From Spirochaetales bacterium (GTDB lineage: Bacteria; Spirochaetota; Leptospiria; Leptospirales; Leptonemataceae): a stretch of DNA of 64,000 nt. The DNA lies in contig JABTUL010000001.1 of the NCBI GenBank assembly GCA_015075425.1, positions 1,488,001 to 1,552,000 of the forward strand. The letters run 5' to 3'. Positions 36,171-45,745 of this stretch are shown one piece after another; within the stretch, counting starts at the first letter, position 1; every line of letters begins with the position of its first letter. Under the pieces are notes generated by a model. It saw only the letters and a list, made by a program, of their open reading frames with translations, did no database searches and was not told the origin of the DNA. The translations under genes and the position numbers were made by a program.

Positions 36171-37106
36171 GTGAGCTTGACGGAATTTACTCCCTCCATG
36201 GCCCGGCAAATTACGGATCTGGATCTGGAAACGGCCATCCAGGCCGGCAAGGCTTTTGAGCTGCGCGGAACCAATCTGTCCGTTCAGTTGCAACAGAACC
36301 TGGAAAGGGTTCTGCTTTCGATTCTGCGCTACTATGATCGTTCTGAGCTGCTTCCGGTAATTTTTTCTGTGGTACAGGAACTGGCACTGTGGGCCAGCCT
36401 TGCCAATATGCGGCAGATCTACTTTGAAGAAGAAGACCTGGATCTTGCTGACGATGAGCACATCGACCGTAATGAAGAGCTCTTTCAGGCCAGTCTGAAA
36501 GATCGCGGTGCCACAGACTACGGTCGGCGCATTCATGAGCGGGGGCTGTATCTGGTGATCCGCCTGAGCCACACCGTGTCCGGGTTACGCTTTGTGATTC
36601 GCAATAACGCCATTCACAGTGTGGCCCTTGAAGACAGGATGCGACGCTTTTTGCGGCAGGCAATGAATTACAATGATATCATGGATTACTACAAGGACAA
36701 CCCCGCAGATGCCGATGGCCGTCAGGTCGGTTTTGCCTATTCCATTTTGATGCTAAAGGATGCAGGGTTGCGCCCCGAGCTCATGCGTCTGGGCCAGGTG
36801 GAGGACGAGAACATTTCCCGGCTGGAAATTCCTTTTGATCCAACATTTCATTCCATTCGCGATCGTCTGGCGCGCAATGAAGTGCTCACTCCCTTTGATC
36901 CTGCTCAGAGTCTCTTCCCGGATACCCTCGAGCCATCACCGGTGCAAACGGTGATCTGTCCCGTTTGCCAGGAGATCGTCGATGAAAGGATATTCTTTGA
37001 CGTTCTGGACCCAGGGATGATTAACGCGGAGCGCCTGCTTTACCATAAACCTGACTGGAGGATAGAAGATGGTGCCTGTGCCAGCTGCGTGGCCAGCCAC
37101 GGATGA
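36171..37106 (+). CDS. Uncharacterised protein with C-terminal CxxC pairs
   Basis: A 311-residue cytoplasmic protein. The central 60-200 region resembles a degenerate GHKL ATPase: VVQELALWASLANM (E70, N79) looks like an N box, SGLRFVIRNN like the D box without Asp, and GRQVGFAYSIL like the G2 box. The C-terminus has CPVC (C263/C266) and CASC (C303/C306), probably a zinc site. I cannot name a family. The start is GTG at 36171, with AAAAGG ten bases upstream. Its last 38 bases overlap the OsmC-like gene, so the two are coupled. Confidence 0.5.
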   Translation: MSLTEFTPSMARQITDLDLETAIQAGKAFELRGTNLSVQLQQNLERVLLSILRYYDRSELLPVIFSVVQELALWASLANMRQIYFEEEDLDLADDEHIDRNEELFQASLKDRGATDYGRRIHERGLYLVIRLSHTVSGLRFVIRNNAIHSVALEDRMRRFLRQAMNYNDIMDYYKDNPADADGRQVGFAYSILMLKDAGLRPELMRLGQVEDENISRLEIPFDPTFHSIRDRLARNEVLTPFDPAQSLFPDTLEPSPVQTVICPVCQEIVDERIFFDVLDPGMINAERLLYHKPDWRIEDGACASCVASHG

Positions 37107-37575
37107 TGAAAGCATAGAGTTTCAGGTGAGCGTGGCCTGGAAGCTGATTCTTGACGGTCAGCATACAGAACGCGAACATTATGCCAATTTTAAGGGTCAG
37201 CATATGCTTCCCCTTGCTCGCGCTGTGTGCAATGGCAGTGGATCCCTGCGGATCAACCCGGAAGAATTGTTTGTAGCTTCCATTGCTTCCTGTCAGATGA
37301 TGACCTACGTGGGCCTTGCCAGTAACAACGGACTTCAGGTTCTGGCCTATCATGATGAGGCCCGTGCACTGCGGGTCCGGCGTCTGGAAGGCGTCAGCGA
37401 ACTGGTAGAAATTGTAATGAACCCCGTGGTCACTTTTCAGGAAGAGGAAAATGAAGGCCTCAGATCGCTGGCCATTCGCCTGGTCAGTGAGGCTCAGCAG
37501 GAAAACCATTTGATGAGGATGGTGAAGGCCAATTTCATTGTGCGTCCACTGTTTATGTTCGGCGGGTTGATATAG
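37069..37575 (+). CDS. OsmC-family protein lacking the resolving cysteine
   Basis: A 168-residue OsmC-fold protein. INPEELFVASIASCQMM carries the first, peroxide-reactive Cys (C75) at its usual place. The second Cys, normally in a NCP-type turn, is replaced by ENHL (about 145-148). It can therefore not form the standard disulfide; a one-cysteine mechanism or a different ligand is needed. GGAGG lies seven bases before the ATG. It overlaps both neighbours: the CxxC protein (38 bases) and the radical SAM gene (one base). Confidence 0.8.
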   Translation: MVPVPAAWPATDDESIEFQVSVAWKLILDGQHTEREHYANFKGQHMLPLARAVCNGSGSLRINPEELFVASIASCQMMTYVGLASNNGLQVLAYHDEARALRVRRLEGVSELVEIVMNPVVTFQEEENEGLRSLAIRLVSEAQQENHLMRMVKANFIVRPLFMFGGLI

Positions 37576-38714
37576 TGCTCGCTCCGGATAGCTTGAGTAA
37601 GATCTACATTGACCGTCGGCTGACCGAAACGCCGCTTGTCGCAAACATCAGCGAACGGGCCGGAAATACCCCCCTCGTTTTCACGGATGATCCGGAAGGT
37701 GTGCTGCGTCACTACCGGGAGAATTCGGCGGCAACCCAGAAGGATATCCTGATCGTACGCCATTTCCCCGGTCGGTTTCTTTCTGCCTGCCCTGGTTCCG
37801 ATGGCATGGTCTGCTGCAACTATGCTGTTTTCAATCTGGGCTATGGCTGCCTGTTTGATTGTCATTATTGTTACTTACAACAGTTTTTAAACAGTCCGGT
37901 GCAAACCCTGTACGGGAATTTAGACGACCTGTTCGCTGAACTGGATTTCAAAACACGGAATCCCCGGGTGCATTTCCGAATCGGAACCGGAGAGTACACG
38001 GACTCCCTGGCGCTGGACCCATTGACCGGGTTGTCCCGGTTCCTTGTGAATTATTTTGCATCCCTGCCTAACGCAACCCTTGAGCTCAAGACAAAATCAT
38101 CCAATGTGGAACTCTTGCTCGACCTGGATCATCGTGGACATACTGTAGTTGCCTGGTCGATCAATCCCGAGTCTGTGATTGAGAATCTGGAACCGGGAAC
38201 GGCCAGTTTGAGCGAGCGTCTGGCTGCTGCCTGTAAGGTCGTGGAAGCAGGCTATCAGGTGGCCCTGCATTTAGATCCGCTGATCTATTTTGAGGGTTGG
38301 GAGAAGGAGTACCATAACTTGCTGGACCAGGTTTTCGATGCTATCAGTCCGGACCGGGTCCGCTGGATTTCTCTGGGCACATACCGCTACGCACCGGGTC
38401 TCAAAGAGAAAGTCCAGGCTCGCGGTCCGGACAGGATGCTTACCGGTCCTGAAATGGTTCAAGCAAAGGATGGAAAGTACCGTTACTTAAAAACGATACG
38501 CTCACAGATGTATGTCTCAGTCCGTAAGAAAATCGAAACGATTGATCCTGCCCTCTTTTCCTACCTTTGCATGGAGACCAGGCGCACATGGCAGGATGTG
38601 GTGGGATCAGTGCCGGACTCAAAGAAAAATCTGGATCTCCTGTTTGAAGATCGTCGTCGCGCTCTGGCCTCTGCTGATAGCTCCTCTGGCTCCGGAAGAG
38701 TTACCCCGGCATGA
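37575..38714 (+). CDS. Spore photoproduct lyase-like radical SAM protein
   Basis: A 379-residue radical S-adenosylmethionine enzyme. The cluster motif GCLFDCHYCYLQQF (C92, C96, C99; CxxxCxxC) and the surrounding spacing match the spore photoproduct lyase (SplB) family. That family repairs 5-thyminyl-5,6-dihydrothymine in spores, but this is a diderm, presumably non-sporulating organism, and similar genes occur there with unknown substrate. The start is GTG at 37575, sharing a base with the OsmC-like TAG stop. Its end overlaps the PD40-OmpA gene by 71 bases. Confidence 0.8.
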   Translation: MLAPDSLSKIYIDRRLTETPLVANISERAGNTPLVFTDDPEGVLRHYRENSAATQKDILIVRHFPGRFLSACPGSDGMVCCNYAVFNLGYGCLFDCHYCYLQQFLNSPVQTLYGNLDDLFAELDFKTRNPRVHFRIGTGEYTDSLALDPLTGLSRFLVNYFASLPNATLELKTKSSNVELLLDLDHRGHTVVAWSINPESVIENLEPGTASLSERLAAACKVVEAGYQVALHLDPLIYFEGWEKEYHNLLDQVFDAISPDRVRWISLGTYRYAPGLKEKVQARGPDRMLTGPEMVQAKDGKYRYLKTIRSQMYVSVRKKIETIDPALFSYLCMETRRTWQDVVGSVPDSKKNLDLLFEDRRRALASADSSSGSGRVTPA

Positions 38715-40542
38715 TGCAGAGCTTTTGCTCATGCCCTCCTGGGCCGGACATGACTATGCACCGTTCATCAGTCCGGACGGGCGTTATTTAATATACCAGT
38801 CGGATCGTCCGGCACCCTATGAAGAGAGCAATCTCTGGTACGTCATCAATGAAAATAGTGCTGACCGTCTGGGGAGTGCCAACTGGACTGTTCCGCGACC
38901 CTTGCGTTTTCCTCTGGAAGGGTTGCCTTCTGCAACGATGCAGACCGCAGGCGGTTATTTTGAAACAAATAGCAACGGATTTGAAGGGATGCCCTTTGTG
39001 CTCTTTGCCGGTGGAAAACCCGTGGAATTCTTTTTTACGTCTGTTGCCGATTCACATACCGGTCGCAGCGGTTACGCGGGACTGAACATTTACAGCAGTC
39101 GTTATCTGAATGAGCGCTGGGAAGTGCCCGAGCATTTGAATCTGGTCAATTCCGATTTTGATGACCGGATGCCCGCGCTATCACCGGACGGACGCAAACT
39201 CTTTTTCGCGAGCAATCGACCCGGGGGCTACGGCGGTTTTGATCTTTGGTATACAGAGAGGGATCTTACGACAGGTCGTTGGGCCCCGCCTGTGAATGCC
39301 GGGTCAAGTATCAACAGTCCTTACGATGAAAATTCTCCATCGCTTGTGGATGATCTTCTAGTTTTCAGCTCGAACCGTCCCGGCGGAATCGGGCATTTTG
39401 ACCTGTATGGCAGCCACTGGGATGGCGAACGCTGGTCCACGCCGGCCAATCTGGGTGCTCCCTTCAATTCGCCGCATGATGATGAATACTTTTCTGTAAC
39501 AAACGATCGTGCCTGGGTCTATTTCACAAGTGATCGCAGTAACCTGAAGGCCCCCGGCGAAATGGATCTGTATCGCGCCTCTTTTCCCGAACGTCTCAGG
39601 ACCATTTTTACCGTTCTTTTTACCGGACAGATCATCGATGGTAGCACAAGAAAGCTTCTGGGTGTGGAAGCGACTCTCACCATTGAGAATGACCAGGAAA
39701 AGCGAGTGATCCGCAGCCAGATCTTTATCAAAAACCCGGGCGAAAATACGGACAACTTTGCCATTGAACTTAAAACCGGTCGCTACCATAAAGTGACCAT
39801 TAGCGCACCGGGTTTTCATCCAGCCACCCTGGAACTCGATTACAAGGGTAACATTCCATCTGGCCGCATAGATCGGCATACGGTGGTGCTGCAACCTGTT
39901 GTTACGGGTTCGGAAACCCAGGGTCAACGTGTCACCGGCATTGTCATTGACGATGAAACAGAAGTTCGTCTGCCGGATGCGACGATTAAGGTGCTGAGTG
40001 GCTCGTTGGAGCAAAGCATTGCTCTGTCCCGCGAGGCAACATTTGCTCTTGCCTTCCAAACACCGCAGACATTTCGCCTGCGGGCCAGTCATCCCCTTTA
40101 TCTGCCCTATGAGGCCGATTTCCCGGCCGATGCCAGGACACTCATCATTCGGTTGAAAAAGGATCCGGCCAAACATCCCCGGGTGGAGGGGGATTGTAAA
40201 GATGATGAACCAATTTGCCTGGAAAGCCTGCGTGTCTATTTTGAACTGGACAGAAGCAATCTGAATGCCGGGGCGCTTCAGGTTCTGGATCGGGCCGCTG
40301 GCATTCTCAAGAAGCATCCGACCGTGAAAATCGAGATTGAGGGCCATGCAGACCGCCGCTTTACTTTTCAGTACAATCAGGCCCTCTCCGAGGCACGCGC
40401 CCGCAGTGTGGAAAAGGCGCTCATCGAAAGGGGCATAGCTGCGGACCGGTTAACTGTGCGTGGTTACAGCTTCAGTCGGCCACTGAGTCCCTCCGATGAT
40501 GATAGAAACCGCCGGGTCAGCTTCAAGGTGCTGGAACGTTAG
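38644..40542 (+). CDS. PD40-repeat OmpA-like outer-membrane protein
   Basis: A 632-residue exported protein. From TTG 38644 it has a clear signal peptide (KIVVALWPLLIAPLA), then four or more PD40/WD40-like beta-propeller repeats (ISPDGRYLIYQSDR, LSPDGRKLFFASNRPGGYGG, LVFSSNRPGG, YFTSDRSN). Two Ig-like sections follow, then a C-terminal OmpA peptidoglycan-binding domain with VYFELDRSNL, IEIEGHAD and RNRRVSF. It is probably anchored to peptidoglycan and displays the propeller in the periplasm. ATG starts further in would lose the signal peptide. Confidence 0.82.
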   Translation: MKIVVALWPLLIAPLAPEELPRHDAELLLMPSWAGHDYAPFISPDGRYLIYQSDRPAPYEESNLWYVINENSADRLGSANWTVPRPLRFPLEGLPSATMQTAGGYFETNSNGFEGMPFVLFAGGKPVEFFFTSVADSHTGRSGYAGLNIYSSRYLNERWEVPEHLNLVNSDFDDRMPALSPDGRKLFFASNRPGGYGGFDLWYTERDLTTGRWAPPVNAGSSINSPYDENSPSLVDDLLVFSSNRPGGIGHFDLYGSHWDGERWSTPANLGAPFNSPHDDEYFSVTNDRAWVYFTSDRSNLKAPGEMDLYRASFPERLRTIFTVLFTGQIIDGSTRKLLGVEATLTIENDQEKRVIRSQIFIKNPGENTDNFAIELKTGRYHKVTISAPGFHPATLELDYKGNIPSGRIDRHTVVLQPVVTGSETQGQRVTGIVIDDETEVRLPDATIKVLSGSLEQSIALSREATFALAFQTPQTFRLRASHPLYLPYEADFPADARTLIIRLKKDPAKHPRVEGDCKDDEPICLESLRVYFELDRSNLNAGALQVLDRAAGILKKHPTVKIEIEGHADRRFTFQYNQALSEARARSVEKALIERGIAADRLTVRGYSFSRPLSPSDDDRNRRVSFKVLER

Positions 40543-40625
40543 TTTTTTTTCACTGGAAGGCAGGTAGGCAGTGTTGATTTCTCGTCTCATAACACAGGAA
40601 CGGCCCGCTTGTGGCAGGTAAGAGC

Positions 40626-41750
40626 ATGAAGAACGAGCGCGAATGGGAATACATACGTGAACCGGACAAAGTCGCTTATCTACTAAAAGAGAAGATTACA
40701 ACCAAGACCTTCTACATGAAGGGCACTTCACCGCCAGCCGAATTCTATCCGGGAGCAGTCCAGGGGTTGCTGCACGAGTACTACACCCCTCCCGATATTG
40801 AACTCGGCGCTGGTGTTACCCTCTATGCCACACTAAAACGGCAGATTGAAATTGACTTTGAGGTGGAAGACAGGCCTGAAGCGGGCCGGGTACTGCTTCG
40901 ACCCCAGCAAGCCCGCATTAGCAAAGTGATCCGCGGTGCCCCCAGGTTCAGTAAAAAGGATTCCCTTCTGGCCAGCAATTTTCTGGTCAGCAAAGACAGG
41001 ATAGAGATCAATCAGACGCTACCTCAGGTAGCCCACCGGGTGATCTACGCCGCTTTTGAGAAGGAACTGGGCCGCGAATTTCCCGGGTTACGTATATTCG
41101 ATTTTGCCAGCAAAGACCGGCCGGATTACACTCGCTTGCTCAACCGGAGCGGACTGGGTATTTTCGTTTCTGACGTTACCGAAGCCGCTGCCTACACGCC
41201 GGGAAGAGAGGATTTATTTGATTACGGGGCAGAGCTGCGGTCGGAGAACCGGCTGGACTCTGTGATGCGCAAATACAAAGAAGAGCATATCAAATCCCTG
41301 CTGGTTTTGCCCATCGTTTATGCGCCCGATGAGCAAAGAAAAATCGTTCTGGGCTTTATGGTTCTGGAGTCTCGCGATCGCAATTTAACGGTGATCGATC
41401 TGGATCGTTTGAAATCCAGTCAGGGAGAAATCATTCAGAGGATTCTTGATTCCAACACGGTAACCATCAAAAGCAAGCAGGAAGTTTTGAATTTCTCGGC
41501 CGGCGGTGTGGCTATTCTCATTACCGATCCAGAGCTAAAAAAATATTTACCCAATCGTCCCACAGTAGTTTTTGACCTTGTGTTCAGAATGCAGGCACCG
41601 ATTCGCTTCCACGGTAAAATAAGGCACATACAAACCACGCCCCAGGGTGATGTGGTTGTTGGGCTCGAGCTTGAGGGTTCCGGGCATTCGGATTCGCGCC
41701 AGGATGTTATCCAGCGCTATCGATCTCTTGTGAGTCTTCTGGCCAGTTAA
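40626..41750 (+). CDS. DUF1577-like protein with PilZ-type C-terminus
   Basis: A 374-residue cytoplasmic protein. The first part has two weakly related beta-rich sections (YIREPDKVAYLLKEKI; ILRPQ-type) and a GAF-like middle (RSGLGIFVSDVTEA, KSLLVLPIVYAP). The last 110 residues form a PilZ-like barrel with NFSAGGVAILITD. It resembles proteins named DUF1577 in Leptospira; that match is from memory, not from a search. The PilZ arginine motif is not clear, so c-di-GMP binding is uncertain. ATG 40626 has AGG seven bases upstream; GTG 40611 is possible. hisS follows with no gap. Confidence 0.6.
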   Translation: MKNEREWEYIREPDKVAYLLKEKITTKTFYMKGTSPPAEFYPGAVQGLLHEYYTPPDIELGAGVTLYATLKRQIEIDFEVEDRPEAGRVLLRPQQARISKVIRGAPRFSKKDSLLASNFLVSKDRIEINQTLPQVAHRVIYAAFEKELGREFPGLRIFDFASKDRPDYTRLLNRSGLGIFVSDVTEAAAYTPGREDLFDYGAELRSENRLDSVMRKYKEEHIKSLLVLPIVYAPDEQRKIVLGFMVLESRDRNLTVIDLDRLKSSQGEIIQRILDSNTVTIKSKQEVLNFSAGGVAILITDPELKKYLPNRPTVVFDLVFRMQAPIRFHGKIRHIQTTPQGDVVVGLELEGSGHSDSRQDVIQRYRSLVSLLAS

Positions 41751-43025
41751 ATGGCCGGAGGGTTTTCCGCGTATCCCGGCACACGGGACTTTTTTCCAGA
41801 AGAAATGCGCGTACGGCAGTGGATGTTCGACTGCCAGCAGTCTGTGTGTGAATCCTATGGCTACGAACCGTACGGTGCCCCCATTCTCGAGCTGATGGAC
41901 CTGTACCGGCAAAAATCGTCTGAAGAAATAGTAAATGAACAACTCTATTCTTTTATAGACAGGGGAGAAAGAGAGGTCGCTATTCGTCCAGAGATGACCC
42001 CCACGGTGGCCCGCATGGTCGTAGCCCGGTCAGCCCGGCTGCAGCGTCCCGTCCGCTGGTACAGCATTGCAAACTTTATGCGCTACGAACGTCCTGGCCG
42101 CGGCCGCCTGCGCGAATTTTACCAGCTCAATGTCGATCTTCTGGGAGCTTCAGGAATGCTGGCCGATGCAGAAGTATTGTGCCTGGCAGTGGCACTGATG
42201 CAGTCCTACGGTGCGCGCAGAGATCAGTTCGTGATACGGATCAACCACCGCTCCCTGTACGACACGTTCTTTGCCGATTTAAGTGTGGATCTGAAGCTTC
42301 TGGGGCGATTGCTGGATAAACGAGAAAAGCTGACGGCAGAGAATTTTGCCCGCGAATTAAAAGAGCTTGGCCTGGATGATAGGGAAGAGGCCAGGGTAAA
42401 AGAGTATCTGGACCTTGACCGGGAGAAATTAAAATCATTGGATTCACCGGCGGCCCGGGAGCTCTCCATCCTCCTTGATTACCTGGGTGATACGGATGCG
42501 GCAGAATCAGTGGTCTTTGATCCAGGCATTATGCGGGGCTTTGACTATTATACCGGTCTTATTTTTGAAGTCAATGACTGTCATCCGGAAAATAAAAGGG
42601 CGCTCTTTGGCGGCGGTCGCTATGATGCCCTGCTCAAACAGATGGGTGGCCCGGATTGGCCGGCCGTGGGATTCGGAATGGGTGATGTGACTCTCGAAAA
42701 TTTTTTACGGTCACACGATCTTTTACCGGCAGCAGGCAACAGGAGCGGTTTCTTTTTTGCGAGTCTTGAGGCGGAGCTGGATCTGGAGAATCAGCGCCTG
42801 GCGGATAAACTGCGTCCGGCCGTGCCCGTAGAATTTTACCTGGGCGGGCGAAGCAAATTTGGCAAACAACTCGAGCTTGCGGAGAAGAAAGGATATCGCT
42901 ATGTTCTTTTACGGGGTTCAACAGAAAAGGCGGAGGGAAACGTGGCCCTGAAAGATCTGACGACTGGAAAGCAAGAAAGTCTTCCTCTTGAAGGGCTGGC
43001 AGCGGCTCTGAAAGCGCGATGTTGA
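41751..43025 (+). CDS. hisS: Histidine--tRNA ligase
   Basis: Charges tRNA-His. The 424-residue class II synthetase has [15 protein letters not shown] at the N-terminus, LRPEMTPT-type motif ([11 protein letters not shown]), motif 2 ([23 protein letters not shown]), the histidine-specific [13 protein letters not shown] and FGGGRYDAL, and a C-terminal anticodon-binding domain. The intact motif 2 and RGFDYYTG argue for a true synthetase rather than HisZ. It overlaps hisF by seven bases, so tRNA charging and histidine synthesis are linked in one transcript. Confidence 0.93.
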   Translation: MAGGFSAYPGTRDFFPEEMRVRQWMFDCQQSVCESYGYEPYGAPILELMDLYRQKSSEEIVNEQLYSFIDRGEREVAIRPEMTPTVARMVVARSARLQRPVRWYSIANFMRYERPGRGRLREFYQLNVDLLGASGMLADAEVLCLAVALMQSYGARRDQFVIRINHRSLYDTFFADLSVDLKLLGRLLDKREKLTAENFARELKELGLDDREEARVKEYLDLDREKLKSLDSPAARELSILLDYLGDTDAAESVVFDPGIMRGFDYYTGLIFEVNDCHPENKRALFGGGRYDALLKQMGGPDWPAVGFGMGDVTLENFLRSHDLLPAAGNRSGFFFASLEAELDLENQRLADKLRPAVPVEFYLGGRSKFGKQLELAEKKGYRYVLLRGSTEKAEGNVALKDLTTGKQESLPLEGLAAALKARC

Positions 43026-43804
43026 CCTGTAGAATCATTCCCTGTCTCGATATCAAAGACGGCCGCGTGGTGAAAGGTGTAAATTTTCTGAACCTTGTGG
43101 ATGCCGGGGACCCGGTAGAGAATGCCCGATTCTACGCAGAGGAGGGTGCGGATGAACTCTGCTTTCTGGATATTACGGCGTCATCGGATCGCCGGGCCAC
43201 AGTCAGGGATCTGGTAAGGCGGGTCGCGGAAGAGATTTTCATTCCTTTTACCGTTGGCGGCGGGATTCGTAGCGTTCAGGATGTGGATGCTATACTTCAT
43301 TCCGGCGCCGACAAAGTCTCCATCAATACCGCTGCTTTTGAAAAACCGGAAATCCTGGAAGAGTGTGCCCGCCGCTTTGGTTCTCAGTGCATAGTATGCG
43401 CGATTGATGCCCGCCGGCGGACCCGGGACGGTAATCTCGATTTTGAAGTGTTTTTGCACGGCGGGCGGACCGGGACGGGAGTTTCCGCTCTGACCTGGGC
43501 TCAAGAAGCCCAGAATCGGGGGGCCGGGGAGATTCTCTTGACGAGCATGGACCGCGATGGCACCCGTGCAGGATACGATCTTGAATTGACACGGATGGTG
43601 CGGGAGAGGTTGCATATTCCGGTGATTGCCAGCGGTGGCGTGGGTGAGCCCGAGCACCTGCTCCGCGCGGCCCGGGAGGCCGGAGCCGATGCATTGCTCG
43701 CCGCATCCATTTTTCATTTTCGGGAATACAGTATAAGCCAGGTCAAGGATATTCTCGCCCGGGGCGGGGTTTTGGTGCGGCAGGAGGAATCGTGGACTAC
43801 TTAA
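43019..43804 (+). CDS. hisF: Imidazole glycerol phosphate synthase, cyclase subunit
   Basis: With HisH it forms imidazole glycerol phosphate and AICAR from PRFAR and ammonia. The 261-residue TIM barrel has both catalytic acids, in [13 protein letters not shown] (D11) and CAIDAR (D about 130), and the phosphate-binding VGGGIRS and ASGGVG loops. It overlaps hisS at the start and hisE by 13 bases at the end. Its HisH partner lies 6 kb away in the hisB-hisH-hisA group. Confidence 0.97.
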   Translation: MLTCRIIPCLDIKDGRVVKGVNFLNLVDAGDPVENARFYAEEGADELCFLDITASSDRRATVRDLVRRVAEEIFIPFTVGGGIRSVQDVDAILHSGADKVSINTAAFEKPEILEECARRFGSQCIVCAIDARRRTRDGNLDFEVFLHGGRTGTGVSALTWAQEAQNRGAGEILLTSMDRDGTRAGYDLELTRMVRERLHIPVIASGGVGEPEHLLRAAREAGADALLAASIFHFREYSISQVKDILARGGVLVRQEESWTT

Positions 43805-44070
43805 AAGAACTGGAAGAGGTTTTGAAAGAACGTAAGGCCAGACTTCCTGAGAAATCGTATACCGCCAATCTGTTTCGCGACGGTCGCGATCGGATCTTAA
43901 AGAAAATTGGAGAAGAAGCAGGGGAGCTGATTATTGCCGCAAAAAATACCGATCGCGAGGAGTTCCTCCATGAGGCGGCAGATCTTCTCTTCCATATGAT
44001 GGTCCTTTGTGTAAACGAGGGAGTTTCATTTGTAGAAATCGTCAAAGAACTGGAATTGCGCCATCGCTGA
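43792..44070 (+). CDS. hisE: Phosphoribosyl-ATP pyrophosphatase
   Basis: Second step of histidine synthesis, hydrolysing PR-ATP to PR-AMP. The 92-residue protein is the single MazG-like HisE domain with the metal-binding [14 protein letters not shown] and [13 protein letters not shown] helices. It is stand-alone; HisI is not fused or nearby. The GTG at 43792 has AGGAGG five bases upstream and lies inside the end of hisF. Confidence 0.94.
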   Translation: MDYLKELEEVLKERKARLPEKSYTANLFRDGRDRILKKIGEEAGELIIAAKNTDREEFLHEAADLLFHMMVLCVNEGVSFVEIVKELELRHR

Positions 44071-44137
44071 AGCATGTTAGGCTTGTCAGCCCGGTTAGAA
44101 AAAAAATTCTGACCTCTAAAATCACGAGGTGCCCAGC

Positions 44138-45121
44138 ATGAACCATCCCCGAGAAGCTCTATTTTCTGGAGAGAAACCGTTTCCCGTAATTCCCAGTTGC
44201 GAACACTTTGCCGGCAATGAAAAAATGATCACCAAGGCCCTGGCACTACAGGAGGAAAAAGGTCCGGTTTTTGATATCACCCAGGATTGTGAAGACGGTG
44301 CTCCGCAGGGTCAGGAAGAAGAGCATGCGCGGATGATTGTGCGCCTCACCAATTCTGAGCTCAATCGTCATAAAATGGCCGGTGCGCGCATTCATGACTA
44401 TTCCAATCGCTTCTGGAAGAAAGATGTAGAAATACTGGTTTCCGGCGCAGGAGAAAATTTAGCCTACATCACGATTCCCAAGCCTACCAGCGTCGATCAG
44501 GTCAAGGAAATGATTGAGGCCATACAGGGTACAGCTGTGCGTGCGGGGATCAAAAGAGAAATTCCCATTCACGTGCTTGTTGAAACGCACGGTGCTTTAC
44601 GGGATGCGGAGGCAATCGCTGCTCTGCCCTGGATGCAGGTGCTGGATTTTGGCTTGATGGATTTTATCAGCGGTCATCAGGGTGCCATCCCCCTTGGCTG
44701 TATGAAGAGTCCGGGTCAATTCGAGCACGAACTCCTGCGTCGTGCCAAGGCCAATGTGGTTGCGGCCGCTCTTGCCCGCGGCATTGTTCCCGCTCACAAC
44801 GTGACTCTTGACCTTAAAAATTATGAGCAGACTCTTTCGGATGCCCGTCGTGCGCGTTATGAGTTTGGTTTCCTGCGTATGTGGTCCATCTACCCCACCC
44901 AGATTGATGCCATTGTGGAAGCAATGAAACCGGATCACTCTGAGGTGGAAAAAGGAGTGGCCGTGCTTCTGAAAGCACAGGATGCCAGTTGGGGTCCTAT
45001 CCAGCATGATGGTGAGCTGCATGATCGCGCCACGTATCGCGGGTTCTGGACTCTTGTGCAGCGAGCACGATTGTCCGGTGAAAAGCTACCCGCAGAGGCC
45101 CAGTCACGCTGGTTTAGTTAG
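44138..45121 (+). CDS. CitE/HpcH-family CoA-ester lyase-like enzyme
   Basis: A 327-residue TIM-barrel aldolase of the CitE family, which cleaves or forms malyl-CoA, citramalyl-CoA or related esters with Mg2+. VFDITQDCEDGAPQ carries the acidic segment, YITIPKPTS the substrate strand, HVLVETHGAL the catalytic acid, and MDFISGHQG the metal-binding region. The active substrate cannot be read from sequence. ATG 44138 has GAGG eight bases upstream. It leads a four-gene unit: the cyclase-family gene starts at the base after its stop. It is only distantly like the DUF6986 protein at 8451. Confidence 0.78.
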   Translation: MNHPREALFSGEKPFPVIPSCEHFAGNEKMITKALALQEEKGPVFDITQDCEDGAPQGQEEEHARMIVRLTNSELNRHKMAGARIHDYSNRFWKKDVEILVSGAGENLAYITIPKPTSVDQVKEMIEAIQGTAVRAGIKREIPIHVLVETHGALRDAEAIAALPWMQVLDFGLMDFISGHQGAIPLGCMKSPGQFEHELLRRAKANVVAAALARGIVPAHNVTLDLKNYEQTLSDARRARYEFGFLRMWSIYPTQIDAIVEAMKPDHSEVEKGVAVLLKAQDASWGPIQHDGELHDRATYRGFWTLVQRARLSGEKLPAEAQSRWFS

Positions 45122-45745
45122 TTGTACGATATTTCTGTAGCGCTGAGTTCTGAACTGGTCCACTGGCCCGGGGAGGCTGGTTTTGCCCTGGACTCGCGCA
45201 AGAAAAAGGCTGAAGTTGTCGTTTCTGAATTGCATTGCGGTGCCCACACCGGAACGCATATTGATGCACCCTATCATTTTCTCGCCGCCGGACAGCGGGT
45301 GCACGAGCTGAGTCTGGTTCCTTTCCTTGGCCGGGTCCGTGTTTTGCCCATCGAAGGATTGCATGTGACCCGCTCAGAGCTTTCCGGTCATTCTTTTGCC
45401 GGAGTCCAGCGAGTCCTTTTTGTCACACGCAATAGCCGACAAAAGTGGTGGAATTGCGAGTTTGATCCGGAATTTGCCGGGCTTGAGCTGGATGCCGCAG
45501 AATTTCTGACGGAAAAGGGCTGCCTTTTGGTCGGCATTGACTACCTCTCCATTGAGCCGCGGCATAGCGATGGATCCGTGCACCGTTTGCTACTGGGATC
45601 CGGCGTGGCTATTCTCGAAGGTCTGAATTTGCGTGACGTACCTCAGGGAGACTATTTTCTTTCGGCCTTGCCGCTCAAAGTACAGGACGGCGATGGAACT
45701 CCGGTGCGCGCCGTGCTTCTGGAAGAGCACGAGTTGCAATGGTAA
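45122..45745 (+). CDS. Cyclase-family (kynurenine formamidase-like) metal hydrolase
   Basis: A 207-residue protein with the metal-binding motif HTGTHIDAPYH (H42, H46, D48, H52) that defines the cyclase/kynurenine formamidase family, and a supporting GIDYLSIE segment. It may hydrolyse an amide or lactone. In a unit with 6-phosphogluconate dehydrogenase and an FGGY kinase, a sugar-acid lactonase-like role is possible but unproven. The start is TTG at 45122, immediately after the lyase stop; the end overlaps the next start by seven bases. Confidence 0.78.
   Translation: MYDISVALSSELVHWPGEAGFALDSRKKKAEVVVSELHCGAHTGTHIDAPYHFLAAGQRVHELSLVPFLGRVRVLPIEGLHVTRSELSGHSFAGVQRVLFVTRNSRQKWWNCEFDPEFAGLELDAAEFLTEKGCLLVGIDYLSIEPRHSDGSVHRLLLGSGVAILEGLNLRDVPQGDYFLSALPLKVQDGDGTPVRAVLLEEHELQW

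Noticed and set aside
41751-43025. HisZ (regulatory subunit of ATP phosphoribosyltransferase) instead of HisS
   Set aside because: Motif 2 and RGFDYYTG are intact and a C-terminal anticodon domain is present, as in a true synthetase.
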